Shown piece by piece: positions 55,240-64,000 of a stretch of 64,000 nucleotides of DNA (position 1 is its first letter; each line of letters starts with the position of its first letter). The stretch is from Brasenia schreberi (lineage: Eukaryota; Streptophyta; Magnoliopsida; Nymphaeales; Cabombaceae): the NCBI GenBank assembly GCA_036023115.1, contig JAYKKT010000048.1:9028501-9092500 (forward strand). The letters run 5' to 3'. The notes below the pieces were generated by a model. It ran no database searches. It saw nothing but the letters and a program-made list of their open reading frames with translations, and was not told where the DNA came from. A program made the translations under genes and the position numbers.

Positions 55240-55680
55240 CCAAATAGGACCTGGATGAAACCAATTGGTTTGGGTAGGTATGGCTGATTCCAATTGGAAC
55301 TGATCCGAGTTAGGAACCGGCTGAACCCAGAAGCAGGACTGGAGACCATCCGGTTCAGTTCTGGTTTTATAAAACTAGAACTGAAACCGGTGCTTCTAAA
55401 TCGCCGGTTCTGGTTTTTTTGGATTTTTCTTATGTTTTATTTTTTTTTAATAAAATTACCAGTTCTGAACTCAAAGCAGAACCACCGGCAATTCTGGAAT
55501 CGGAACCACAACCGTCCCTGGGCCTGTTCGGTTACTGTTTCAGGTTCTGAGCTAACTGGAACCGAACATGTCTACTTTGGGTCATGTTTGAATCTAAGTT
55601 ACAAGCCTGAGTCAAATGGATCCACCGAGATCCGAACCAAACCCGTTTTGTTTACTTTTGCCCGTTCACGGTGTCACCCA
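55240..55680. repeat. Second GGTTC/GAACC-rich repeat, just upstream of the HCNGP-like gene
   Basis: Same word usage as 54140-54540 (AACCGG, GGTTCTGG, GAACCG). The frame upstream of 55885 is open through this repeat, but it does not look coding. Confidence 0.4.
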
Positions 55681-55884
55681 CACCCGGTCAGGTTCCTGAC
55701 CCAAGCTGAGTCGTCTTTCCCCGAAATTCCGAACTCCCTCGTATCAAAACGCGATCTTTCGTCCAATCTCTTACTAAAACGACTCTCTCTCTCTCCGTCA
55801 TCGGTGAGAAACTCGAGCTTCAGTGAGAACTGCGAAGGGAATTTGCGCTCCCCCTTACGAACCCTATTTCCTTTCTTGACTTCC

Positions 55885-56358
55885 ATGGAGAGAAAGAAGA
55901 AGGCCGAAGGCATTGCCCTTCTCTCTATGTATAACGATGAGGATATGGATGTGGACGACGACGACGACGAGGATGGCCGTCATGGCGATGAGGATGACCC
56001 TGGCCATCATGATAAGGGTGGCGGTAGCAACGCCGATGGTGGCGTCGCCAGCGAGGACGAGGACGACGAGAACGGCGGCGATGTCGACCACGTTGGTGTT
56101 CGGAATACAGAGAGTGGGGACGAAATGCCGAACGGCGGCGATGTCGACCACGTTCCTGAGGCATCAGATTCCGTTCCTTCCGGAATGCATAACGAGGGGC
56201 TGTCTCTCGAGAGCCGTTCTCCCTCGCCGGTGCCGGTGTTTCCCACCCCACCGCCAGTCTCCGCGGTTGGGGATTCCGACGGTAGGAGAACGACGGGCGC
56301 CAGTTTGACGATCGTAGATTACGCCCATGATGAGAGTGCATGGTCTCCTGAGGAGGAG
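55885..56358 (+). CDS. HCNGP/SAP30-binding-protein-like transcriptional regulator, exon 1 (gene continues beyond window)
   Basis: Starts MERKKKAEGIALLSMYNDED, then a long acidic Asp/Glu stretch (residues about 17-75), Ser/Pro-rich segment, and LTIVDYAHDESAWSPEEE before a GT donor. The EGIALLSMYNDED start and the VDYAHDE...SPEEE block are how plant HCNGP-like proteins begin; the conserved HCNGP domain would lie in later exons outside this window. These nuclear proteins are linked to transcription regulation and splicing; function is by family only. 474 nt, phase 0. I chose this Met over the longer open frame from 55294 because family similarity begins here and the upstream part is repeat DNA. 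An exact 24-bp repeat (56071-56094, 56131-56154) encodes NGGDVDHV twice. Confidence 0.65.
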
Positions 56359-57201
56359 GTAGCACTTTCCCTCTATATTTCTTTGCGTGAAAGCGTGGAC
56401 AGAGTATATCCGTAATTGAATTAGAGTTAGGGTTTCTCGTTTACGGCTATTATTCTGTGTTTTTTCTTGAATCCTTGGTTAGGAATCAGGAATCTTTATA
56501 ATCTAAATTGGGGTTTTCAGTTGATTGCATTCCCGGATACTAATCGTCCATTACGATGGTTCAAGTATGCATTATTATTTGGAGCGTTTTTTGGACATAT
56601 CATTGTCTTTTGTTTGTTGAAAGTTTACAATCGTAAGATAACTGTAAAATATTGATTGAACCAAGTTATAGTGCTGATTGTGAAGTACTGGGTGGTATGT
56701 TTAGTAGAAAATACGAGTCAAATCAACTCCTAGATGAACAACGAACAATAGCCCACCTGGCCAAGGGGTCGATTTTCAAGTTGAAGGTCATAAGTCCGAT
56801 ACTCGCGTGCAGCTGGTTTCAACCTCTCCATTGTACCAAAGGAAGAAATCCAACTCTTATATTGGAGATCCCACTATTTCATGTATGAACTGTATAACAG
56901 TTGCACAATACTGGTGATGCCATATACTTAAGGTTCAATTACCAAAACATGTCATGAAACCCTTGGTGAAAAGATTATTAAGGTTTTAAGGAACACCGAG
57001 GTATCCATGCCTATCTGTGTTCGAGTTCTCTCTCACCGTTGTAAAGTCTTGAACAACTGTTTCCAATGCGTAGATGTGTTTTACTGAGAGTTTGTTCTTT
57101 TCTTATTAGAAGTTTAACTAATATGATTTTATCTCAGTTACTGCTTTCTTTGGTTTGTTGCGGTTATTTTAACTTCTCATCTTTCTATCCATCAATGATA
57201 G
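56359..57201 (+). other. Intron 1 of the HCNGP-like gene
   Basis: Contains a SINE (56742-56840). Otherwise plain intron sequence. Confidence 0.45.
56742..56840 (+). repeat. tRNA-derived SINE, second copy
   Basis: AATAGCCCACCTGGCCAAGG, GTTGAAGGTCATAAGTCCG and CTGGTTTCAACCTCTCC parallel the copy at 52073-52190. Confidence 0.6.
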
Positions 57202-57253
57202 GAGGGAGGGGTATTAAACATGGCACAATTTGTGCTTGGGGCGGAGCTCCAAG
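57202..57253 (+). CDS. Possible exon 2 of the HCNGP-like gene
   Basis: The acceptor AATGATAG and donor CAAG|GTACCA bound a 52-nt open segment in phase with exon 1 (EGGVLNMAQFVLGAELQ). No domain; placed from splice signals and phase only. Confidence 0.4.
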
Positions 57254-58105
57254 GTACCAATGGTGTGTTCTTTCACTTTGCTTAATTTTCTAACTTTTAT
57301 TTTCTTTTATCTTGTTCCTATTACTAAAGAATTAGATAATGTGCTGGACCGTTGTTTCGAAAGTCCACACATCCCTATGATGTCTCTTACATCTTTATTT
57401 ATGTCAAATTGTAAACGGGCATTTCTTGTCAATTGAAAATAAACTGCATTTTTGTATGGACAGTGAACGGTACATTGGGCACATATTTCTAACAGCACAG
57501 TATCTCGAGGGTTAATTTTCTTGTTGTATGGACATATCTAGCATTGTTCGACCCGTATCGTATCGTGTATCATTTTGGTCCACGATACGGGCATATCGTA
57601 TTGTAGTATATCGTACTTTAATATTAAAAAAATAGTAAAAATCTTTAAAATAAGAAAAATTAGGAAAAATTAGGAAAAATCTGATAATTGCAAATAATTC
57701 ATATAATGTAAAGTTTAGTACATATTGATCATTCACCATTGAACAACCGAAAAAAAATACATATTTTAAAGCAAAAAATAAAATACATTCACATTTACAT
57801 ATTATAATGAGGATCAACTAAATAATCTTCATCTTCTCCTTAGTGAAGATCTTCACCACCTTCTGCTTCAAAATCAAAATCTTAATCTCCTTGATAATAT
57901 TGTTGCGCTCCTCTCAAATTAATCCATGGAATGTCTTCTTCGGTTAGGAGTACATTTCTTCGTTATCTTCCATAATCCACTCCTCTACAACAACAACTAA
58001 GCCTTTTCCCATACTAGACAGGGTCAGCTACATGGATTCTTTGTTTCCACATATCCCTATCGCGTGCCATGTTAGCAGTTAACTCACAATAAGCTAGATC
58101 ATTCT

Positions 58106-59309
58106 TTATTGTTTCTTTCCTCTAGCTCTTTTAATACTTTCCAAATTTAGTTTTTCATACCTTCTTACAGGTTCTTCTTTTGATCTTCTTTCTATATGTC
58201 CAAACCATCTTAAACGATATTCTCTCATTTTATCCTCTATTGGTGCCACTCGTAATTTGTTTCTAATAACCTCATTATGTATACGGTCTTTTCTTGTATG
58301 ACCACTCATCCATCTCAACATCTTCATTTTTGTCACAGGCATCTTTTGTACATGTTGATGATTAACTGCCCAACACTCAAAACCATAAAACATGGCAGGC
58401 CTAATTGCTGCTCTATAATATTTACCTTTTAACTTTAATGATATCTTCTTATCACAAAGAATACCTGATGCTCCTCTCCATTTTAACCAACCAGCATTAA
58501 TTCTATGCGTAACATCTCCATCAATTCTTCCATCACTCTGAAAAATTGACCCTAGGTATTTAAAACTTTCCTTTTTGGGGATGCAATGTGTGCCAATTTT
58601 AATTTCTATGTCCTCTGAGGTAACCAAATGATCAAACTTACATTCCATATATTCTGTCTTTGTTCTACTAAGTCGGAGGCCTTTGCTTTCTAATCTTTCT
58701 CTCCATAGTTCCAATTTTCTATTAACTTTTTCCTTAGACTCTTCCACTAATACAATGTCATCTGCAAATAACATACACCAAGGTACTTCATCTTGAATAT
58801 GTTTTGTTAACTCATCAATCACCATTATAAATAAGTATGGACTTAAAGTTGATCCTTGATGTAACCCAATATTAACTTCAAAGAAGTCTGTCATTCCTTC
58901 ATGAGTCCTCACACATGTTTTTGCACCATCATACATGTCTCTTATAAGGTTAATGTATGTCAATGGGATACCTCTTTTTTTCAAAGTTCTCCAAAGAACC
59001 TCCCTCGGCACTCTATCATAAACTTTTTCTAGATCAATAAATATCATGTGAAGGTCTTTCTTTTGCTCTAAAATGTTCCATAAGACGTCTCAAAAGGTGA
59101 ATCGCTTCAACAGTAGATCTGCCTGGCATGAATCCAAATTGATTCTTTGTTGTACTTGATACTTGTCTTAACCTACGTTCGATAATTCTTTCCCACAATT
59201 TCATAGTATGGTTCATTAACTTGGTACCTCGATAATTCACACAATTTTGAATGTCTCCCTTGTTCTTATATATGGGTATACGTGTACTTGCTCTCCATTT
59301 CTCGGGCAT
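58106..59309 (-). pseudogene. RTE reverse transcriptase domain
   Basis: Two frames, 59034-59309 (MPEKWRASTRIPIYKNKGDI, NYRGTKL, FGFMPGRSTVEAI) and 58106-59047 ([42 protein letters not shown]), are joined by a one-step frameshift near 59040. The catalytic FADD box is intact. C-terminal part [17 protein letters not shown] is typical of plant RTE. Confidence 0.9.
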
Positions 59310-59503
59310 CTTTTGGTTTTTCCATATTTCATTAAATAGTCTTGTGAGCCAAGTGATTCCTTTTTCTCCTAGTATTTTCCAAACTTCTATAAGAATATTA
59401 TCTAGTCCTACCGATTTACCACCCTTTATATGTTTAAGAGTCTCTTTGACTTCATTGTTTTTAATACGTCGGTAGAAATTATGGTTTATAACTTTGTATA
59501 CTT

Positions 59504-61440
59504 TTATGATTTGGTTAACTCTCCTAAGCTAATACTAACATCTTTATTTTCATTAAAAAACTTATAAAAATAGTTTTTCCATCTATTTCTTATATCATTA
59601 TTTGCCACTTGAATTTTTTCATCCTCGTCCTTGATGCATCTAACATAATTAATATTTTTAGTTTTCTTATCTCTAGCCCTAGCTATCCTAAAAGTATCTC
59701 TTTCACCCTCTTTTGAGTTGAGTTTTTTATATAAATCCTCCCAAAATTTAGCTTTTGCTTCACTCACGGTCTTTTTCGCTTCCTTCTAGTTTTCTTAACA
59801 TAATGTAATTTGTAAATGCCCTTTTGCCTTGATTTTATTTTGCACTACTTCACTCCACCAAGCTTCTTTTTGTGTCGGTACACCTCCCTTAGATACACCT
59901 AACACACCTTTCGCCACCTTCCTAATATGTATAGCCATATTATTCCACATATCACATGGTGTACCAACATAATTCCAAACATCTCCTTGAAGGACTTTCT
60001 ATTTAAATATATCTTATTTCTCGCTTTTGAGGTTCCACCATTTAGTCTGAATAGCTCGATGCACTCTTTTCTTCTTTGTCCAATTTTTATTTGTAAATCC
60101 ATAACTAAAAGTCAATGTTGGGTGGTTAAGCTTTCTCCTAGAATTACCTTGCAATCTTTATAACACTCTCTATCTTTTTTTCTACAAATAAAGTAATCAA
60201 ATTGTGTTTATGATAAGCCACTCTTATAAGTAATTAAATGTTCATCTCATTTTTTGAAGATTGTATTGGCTATAAAGAGATCAAATGCCCTAGCAAAATT
60301 TAAAATCTCCTTACCTTCCTCATTTATATCCCCAAAATCAAAGTTTTCATGAATACCTTGATATCCTAATGCCTCTTTACCGACCTATCCATTTAAGTCT
60401 CCTCCTAAACAAATCATCTCCCTTTTGAATCACCTTATCCTAAGTCACACAAACACTTTTAAGGGGTGGAGTGTCGACCTCGACACGGGTGCGACATGTG
60501 TCGGTGCGGCATGGCAAAAAAAAATGCAATTTCTTTTTTGTAACTCAGGTTCTGCCATCTATGGTGTATTTATCCTGTAGAACCCAATCAAAGAGGGAGT
60601 AATCCGAAGACGATGAAACCGAAGATTCTTAGTCGACTCGTGACCTTTATCTCCCATGATGACCACCTAAGTTACCTCACCATGGTTTCCAAAATGCTCC
60701 TTTAGCTTGTTTTCCATCATCTCCCATGAAACTCTGCCAATGAACATAGAAAAATATCTCAATGCGGACCTTATTCACTTCCTTTTGTGTGGATATTCCA
60801 TGCTTCAAAATATGGTATCGATTTTGAAGTTCGGGTCTTTTTGGATAAATGGGTCCGGATAGTGAAGATTGATTTGTGTATTATGATGAAATTAGTAGTT
60901 CTTTACCATTTATGTGTTTTGCTTTAATATAAAGTTGTGTACTTGCTATTGTCATATACTTATGTTAATTGATGTCTCACTTGTTGTAGCTTGAATATTA
61001 TATATTATATACTCTAGTCGTGTCGCCATACCCAAAATTTTTAAAATTTGCCGTATCCGGCACCCGTGTGACATAGACCTTATCTAACTCTTACCAAAAA
61101 GCGGTCTTTATACTATCTTCTAGTCCTACTTGGGGTGGATAAGCACAAACTATATTCAAAACCTCTGCTCCTAACCCTAATTTCAACGTCATGATTCGGT
61201 CACCATATTGTTGTATGTCTACTACACTATCCTTTAAATCTTTATTTATGATAATACCAACTCTGTTTCAAGCCTTTTTTTTTTACCTCAATACCATAAT
61301 TACAAATCTATATCGTCTATCTCCTTTGCTTTTTCTCCAACCCATTTTATCTCTTTTAAACTTAGAATATGAATCTTTCTCCGAATCATAGTATCTACCA
61401 CCTCCATTAGCTTACTGGATAATGTTCCAATATTCCAAGA
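59504..61440 (-). pseudogene. RTE endonuclease and linker, decayed
   Basis: Linker 59504-59767 (KAKFWEDLYKKLNSKEGERD); endonuclease from about 61440 downward (IHILSLKEIKWVGEKAKEID). Interrupted by stops and by the 60455-61083 insertion. Confidence 0.75.
60455..61083. mobile_element. GACACGGGTGC-rich non-autonomous insert within the RTE
   Basis: The RTE alignment is interrupted by about 630 bp whose ends both carry ACACGGGTGC-type words (GTGTCGACCTCGACACGGG left; GGCACCCGTGTGACAT right, inverted). This suggests a small DNA transposon. Its left part shares landmarks with 31757-31880. Exact borders and TSD not resolved. Confidence 0.5.
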
Positions 61441-61664
61441 ACCAATACGAATCTTATTATCTAAGACTAGCTTTCTTACCCTGGGCATCCATCCATAATC
61501 AAAATGTGGAGACCCTCTCTGCAAATTATTCACTACATTCGGGTGGATATTCCAAGAACCAATACGAATCTTATTATCTAGGACCAGCTTCCTTACCCCT
61601 TGCATCCATCCATAATCAAAATGCGGAGACCCTCTGGGCAAATTATTCACTACATTCGGGTTGC
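61431..61664 (-). repeat. 117-bp tandem duplication at the RTE endonuclease start
   Basis: Two near-identical units (61431-61547, 61548-61664), each reading NKIRIGSWNI on the minus strand, in frame (39 codons). Confidence 0.85.
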
Positions 61665-61974
61665 AATGTAGCAGGACTAACTTCTTTACCCACACTCGTC
61701 CCTGATGTGGGAACCCTATGCAATTGATTCACTACATTCGGGCGAAAATGTAGTGGCCCTTGTTTACTTTTGCATTCGGGCTCTACAGCTAATCGTTAGG
61801 CGGGGACGCCCCAAAGCAATGCTCATAATTTTTGTAATCCATGTTATAAAATCCGACGAAGTTTTACGCTGGCTGTCGAAAGCCTAATATAACCCTCCTC
61901 CTTTATCCGGGCTTGGGACCGACAATGCATGGGTGATCCCTTACATGGGCAGAGTTCCATAATCCACTCCTCTA

Positions 61975-64000
61975 ATATATCAAAATTATTCAAATTTATT
62001 GGATCAAATTGGCTTTCTTCTCTATTTACCTTTTTTAATTGCCGATAAGAAAGAAAGATAAATAACAATTGAAGTCAAACAAAATATTGGATTTAATCTT
62101 TAAGTAGTAACTAATACAAGATTACCTTTGGCGAAGCCGCATGTTACAACGGATGAAAACTAAGTCATTGAATCGCTTATGTTTTAACCTGGTGTTCTTT
62201 TTTGTATGGATGTGTTCAAAGACACTCCAATTTCTTTTATAACCCGTTACACTAAAGGTTTGACTCAAAACTCTTACTGCAAAATCTCTAAGGTTTCGGC
62301 AATGACTTTCAAACATATTCAACCAAATATCTATACAAAAAGACAAACATTAGAGACTTAATCCACAATAATATAAGATTTATTAAACTTAAATATGAAG
62401 ATAAACAATTTACCTGGGCGCACATTAGTGCGGTTGCGAATTGCTACTGGCAAACCCATTAAGTGAAGAGTATTTCATTAGATCTCCATCTCTTGATGTA
62501 TAACATCTACTATACTCTCATCATGGACTAATTTGTGTATATAATCAATGATGCCTGATTAACCTCACCGTATCTTTTTAAGTTTGCTGAGTATCTGAAT
62601 GTTGAGTTTAGATAATATGTTGCTCCATGAATAGGCTGATGCAATTGTTTGTTCCATCTATTATCTATAATTTTCACACGGGCACATAATTTCTCTTTCT
62701 TTCATTAAAATTATTTATAATGTCTTCTTACTCTTGAAGACTGTCTCTGAAATCTCATTCAACTTTATATTTTTTCTATTTTAAGATAACTGTGTAAATT
62801 GTTATCACTGATTTGAGGAGAACATTTTCTTCAAGGCTTGTTTCTATTTCATAATACTTTGTACTGATAAGAAATTAGTTGCAAATCGAGTTGTAGTTGT
62901 ACGAAGAAGCGCTGCACCATTTGTATATCTCCTCATTATACACAATAAAAAGGCATGGTTATAGATAAATTTGGTGATATCTTGACAACACTCAGTTGTT
63001 GCCTTTATCTCATCCATCTCACCAATATCCTCAAGGATGAGATCTAAACAATGGGTTGCTCATGGTGTCCAATAGAAAGCCTCATAAGTATCTGCTAACT
63101 TCTTCCCGACAACTTTATAGTTAGTTGGATTATCTATAATAAATTGGACTACATTCTCTAGCCCAACCTTGCATATCACCTTATCAAACTCTTGCCTTAG
63201 GATCTTGCCTCTACTGTGTCTGGAGATCTCAAAAACATAAGTCATTTAAGACAATAGACAATAAAGTTTAACAAGGTCCTTCATCGTCTATCTGTTCATC
63301 CGTCTGCCATGATAGTACATCATGTCTCCTTCCATGACTCTCTCAAAGTCGAACAATATTCTTGTACTTAAATGACAGTCTTATCTAATAACTTTCCTCT
63401 CAACTTCTGATAAGAGGGCATTTTGTATCTTAGACCAATATTAGCAATTGCATCTGCCAGTGCTTGAAAATAAAATTTGTTTGCTGCATTAAATGGAATG
63501 CATGTATCATAAAACTATCTGTCCACTGCAAGGTCTACCTGATCATGCAGTTGTTTTGAAGGCATAGCAGCACGAATTAGAGGTTAAGTACCATGTGTAG
63601 TAATAAGACGAAAAAATAAATGTATGATAGAAGAAGCTCTTCCTCTTCTCCTTCCTGAACTTCTTTTTCTACCACTTCTACTTGCAAAATCTTGAGTAAC
63701 TCTTTTTTCCCTGTTTTTTAGACGAGAACTACTACTGCTAATCTCTGTTGTATCATACGAAAGAATACTATCAGTCAATCTAATAACATCGTCATCTTCC
63801 TCAAACCCTAAATCATTCTTTTGTTGTCTCCTCTCTTATATGCTCTCAATCGATGCCTTTTGACAAATTTCTAACTCTAGTTGTGCAAAGAACAACTTCT
63901 TTCCTAGTCCCTGTTGGGTGGGTATTTTAATCATAAAATTCTACCACCAATCTGAAACCCTCAATTGTTGTACCCCACTGTCATGCCGGATCATCAGACC
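61975..64000 (-). pseudogene. hAT-3 transposase remnant
   Basis: hATC segment 62122-62346 ([20 protein letters not shown]), middle region with IIDNPTNYKVVGKKLADTYE (63060-63245), N-terminal linker 63584-63778. Many stops and deletions (for example, most of the segment equivalent to 47383-47540 is missing near 62720). Confidence 0.82.

Larger units (their letters stand above)
57988..61954 (-). mobile_element. RTE-type non-LTR retrotransposon (LINE), nearly full length
   Basis: A 20-bp TSD starting TTCCATAATCC (57968-57987 and 61955-61974) brackets it, inside hAT-3. On the minus strand: 5' end with a GGATAAAGGAGGAGGG block, AP-endonuclease start (IRIGSWNIGTLSSKLMEVVD), RT and a (GTT)n 3' tail. 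Interior has stops, a tandem duplication and an insertion (about 60455-61083). The clade assignment to plant RTE is from the tail, the compact 3' UTR and the RT motifs. Confidence 0.9.
57539..64000 (-). mobile_element. hAT-3: CGTATCG-family hAT, split by an RTE LINE, runs off the window
   Basis: Left end TAGCATTGTTCGACC aligns base for base with the hAT-1 end. A CGTATCG-type array follows at 57551-57620. Transposase remnants occur at 57840-57967 and again, after the RTE, at 61975-64000, ending within the BED-finger region. More decayed than hAT-1 and hAT-2. The right end and its TSD lie outside the window. Confidence 0.88.

Noticed and set aside
55294..55884. N-terminal extension of the HCNGP-like frame
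   Set aside because: The frame is open, but the DNA is a GGTTC-rich repeat; family similarity begins at Met 55885.
55925..56365. Antisense and shifted open frames over the HCNGP-like exon
   Set aside because: Arg/His-rich mirror frames of a GC-rich acidic coding exon; shadows.

Overview
This window is plant nuclear DNA from an angiosperm. The evidence is intron-rich host genes, Ty1/copia elements whose primer sites match the initiator-Met tRNA, BED-finger hAT transposons, RTE-type LINEs and tRNA-derived SINEs. The intron style and TE mix suggest a non-grass with repeat-swollen introns; I cannot name the species.

Most of the window (2006-52614, plus strand) is a single host gene: a leucine-rich-repeat receptor-like pseudokinase of the MRH1/MDIS1 type (LRR-RLK subfamily VI-2). 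I recovered 13 coding exons with canonical GT-AG borders. Their phases all agree and they sum to 2082 nt (693 codons plus stop). The spliced protein runs: signal peptide, Cys-bounded N-cap, three LRRs, a Pro/Ser-rich stretch, a transmembrane helix and a degenerate kinase domain. The gene is about 50.6 kb long only because four introns (1, 3, 8 and 12) are full of mobile elements.

Layout. 1-2005: upstream/5' UTR, a SINE, a microsatellite and two upstream ORFs. Intron 1 (2112-9628): an RTE LINE fragment split by copia-1. Intron 3 (10779-17764): LTR element A, which has no gag-pol but carries pieces of host genes (6-phosphofructokinase, PPR protein, an SMC1-like piece) plus an 839-bp hAT derivative. 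Intron 8 (20192-36121): an RTE fragment broken by copia-2, which is broken by LTR element B (carrying a mitochondrial SSB copy), which is broken by hAT-1; then AT-rich repeats, a relic terminal exon and another RTE fragment. Intron 12 (37238-52353): an RTE fragment, then copia-3 interrupted by both copia-4 and hAT-2. For most of these I could read target-site duplications (TSDs), so the insertion order is explicit.

After the gene, 52615-55884 is intergenic (SINE, long microsatellites, RTE 3' end, GGTTC-rich repeats). The first exon of a second host gene, an HCNGP/SAP30-binding-protein-like transcriptional regulator, starts at 55885. Its intron carries hAT-3, itself split by a nearly full-length RTE LINE with a 20-bp TSD; hAT-3 and the gene run off the window end.

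The most unusual content is (i) a small family of non-coding LTR retrotransposons (A and B) that carry different host-gene fragments in the same frame of LTRs and 3' module, and (ii) a hAT family with dense CGTATCG/CGATACG arrays at both ends, present as four copies, always inside another TE or a host intron.
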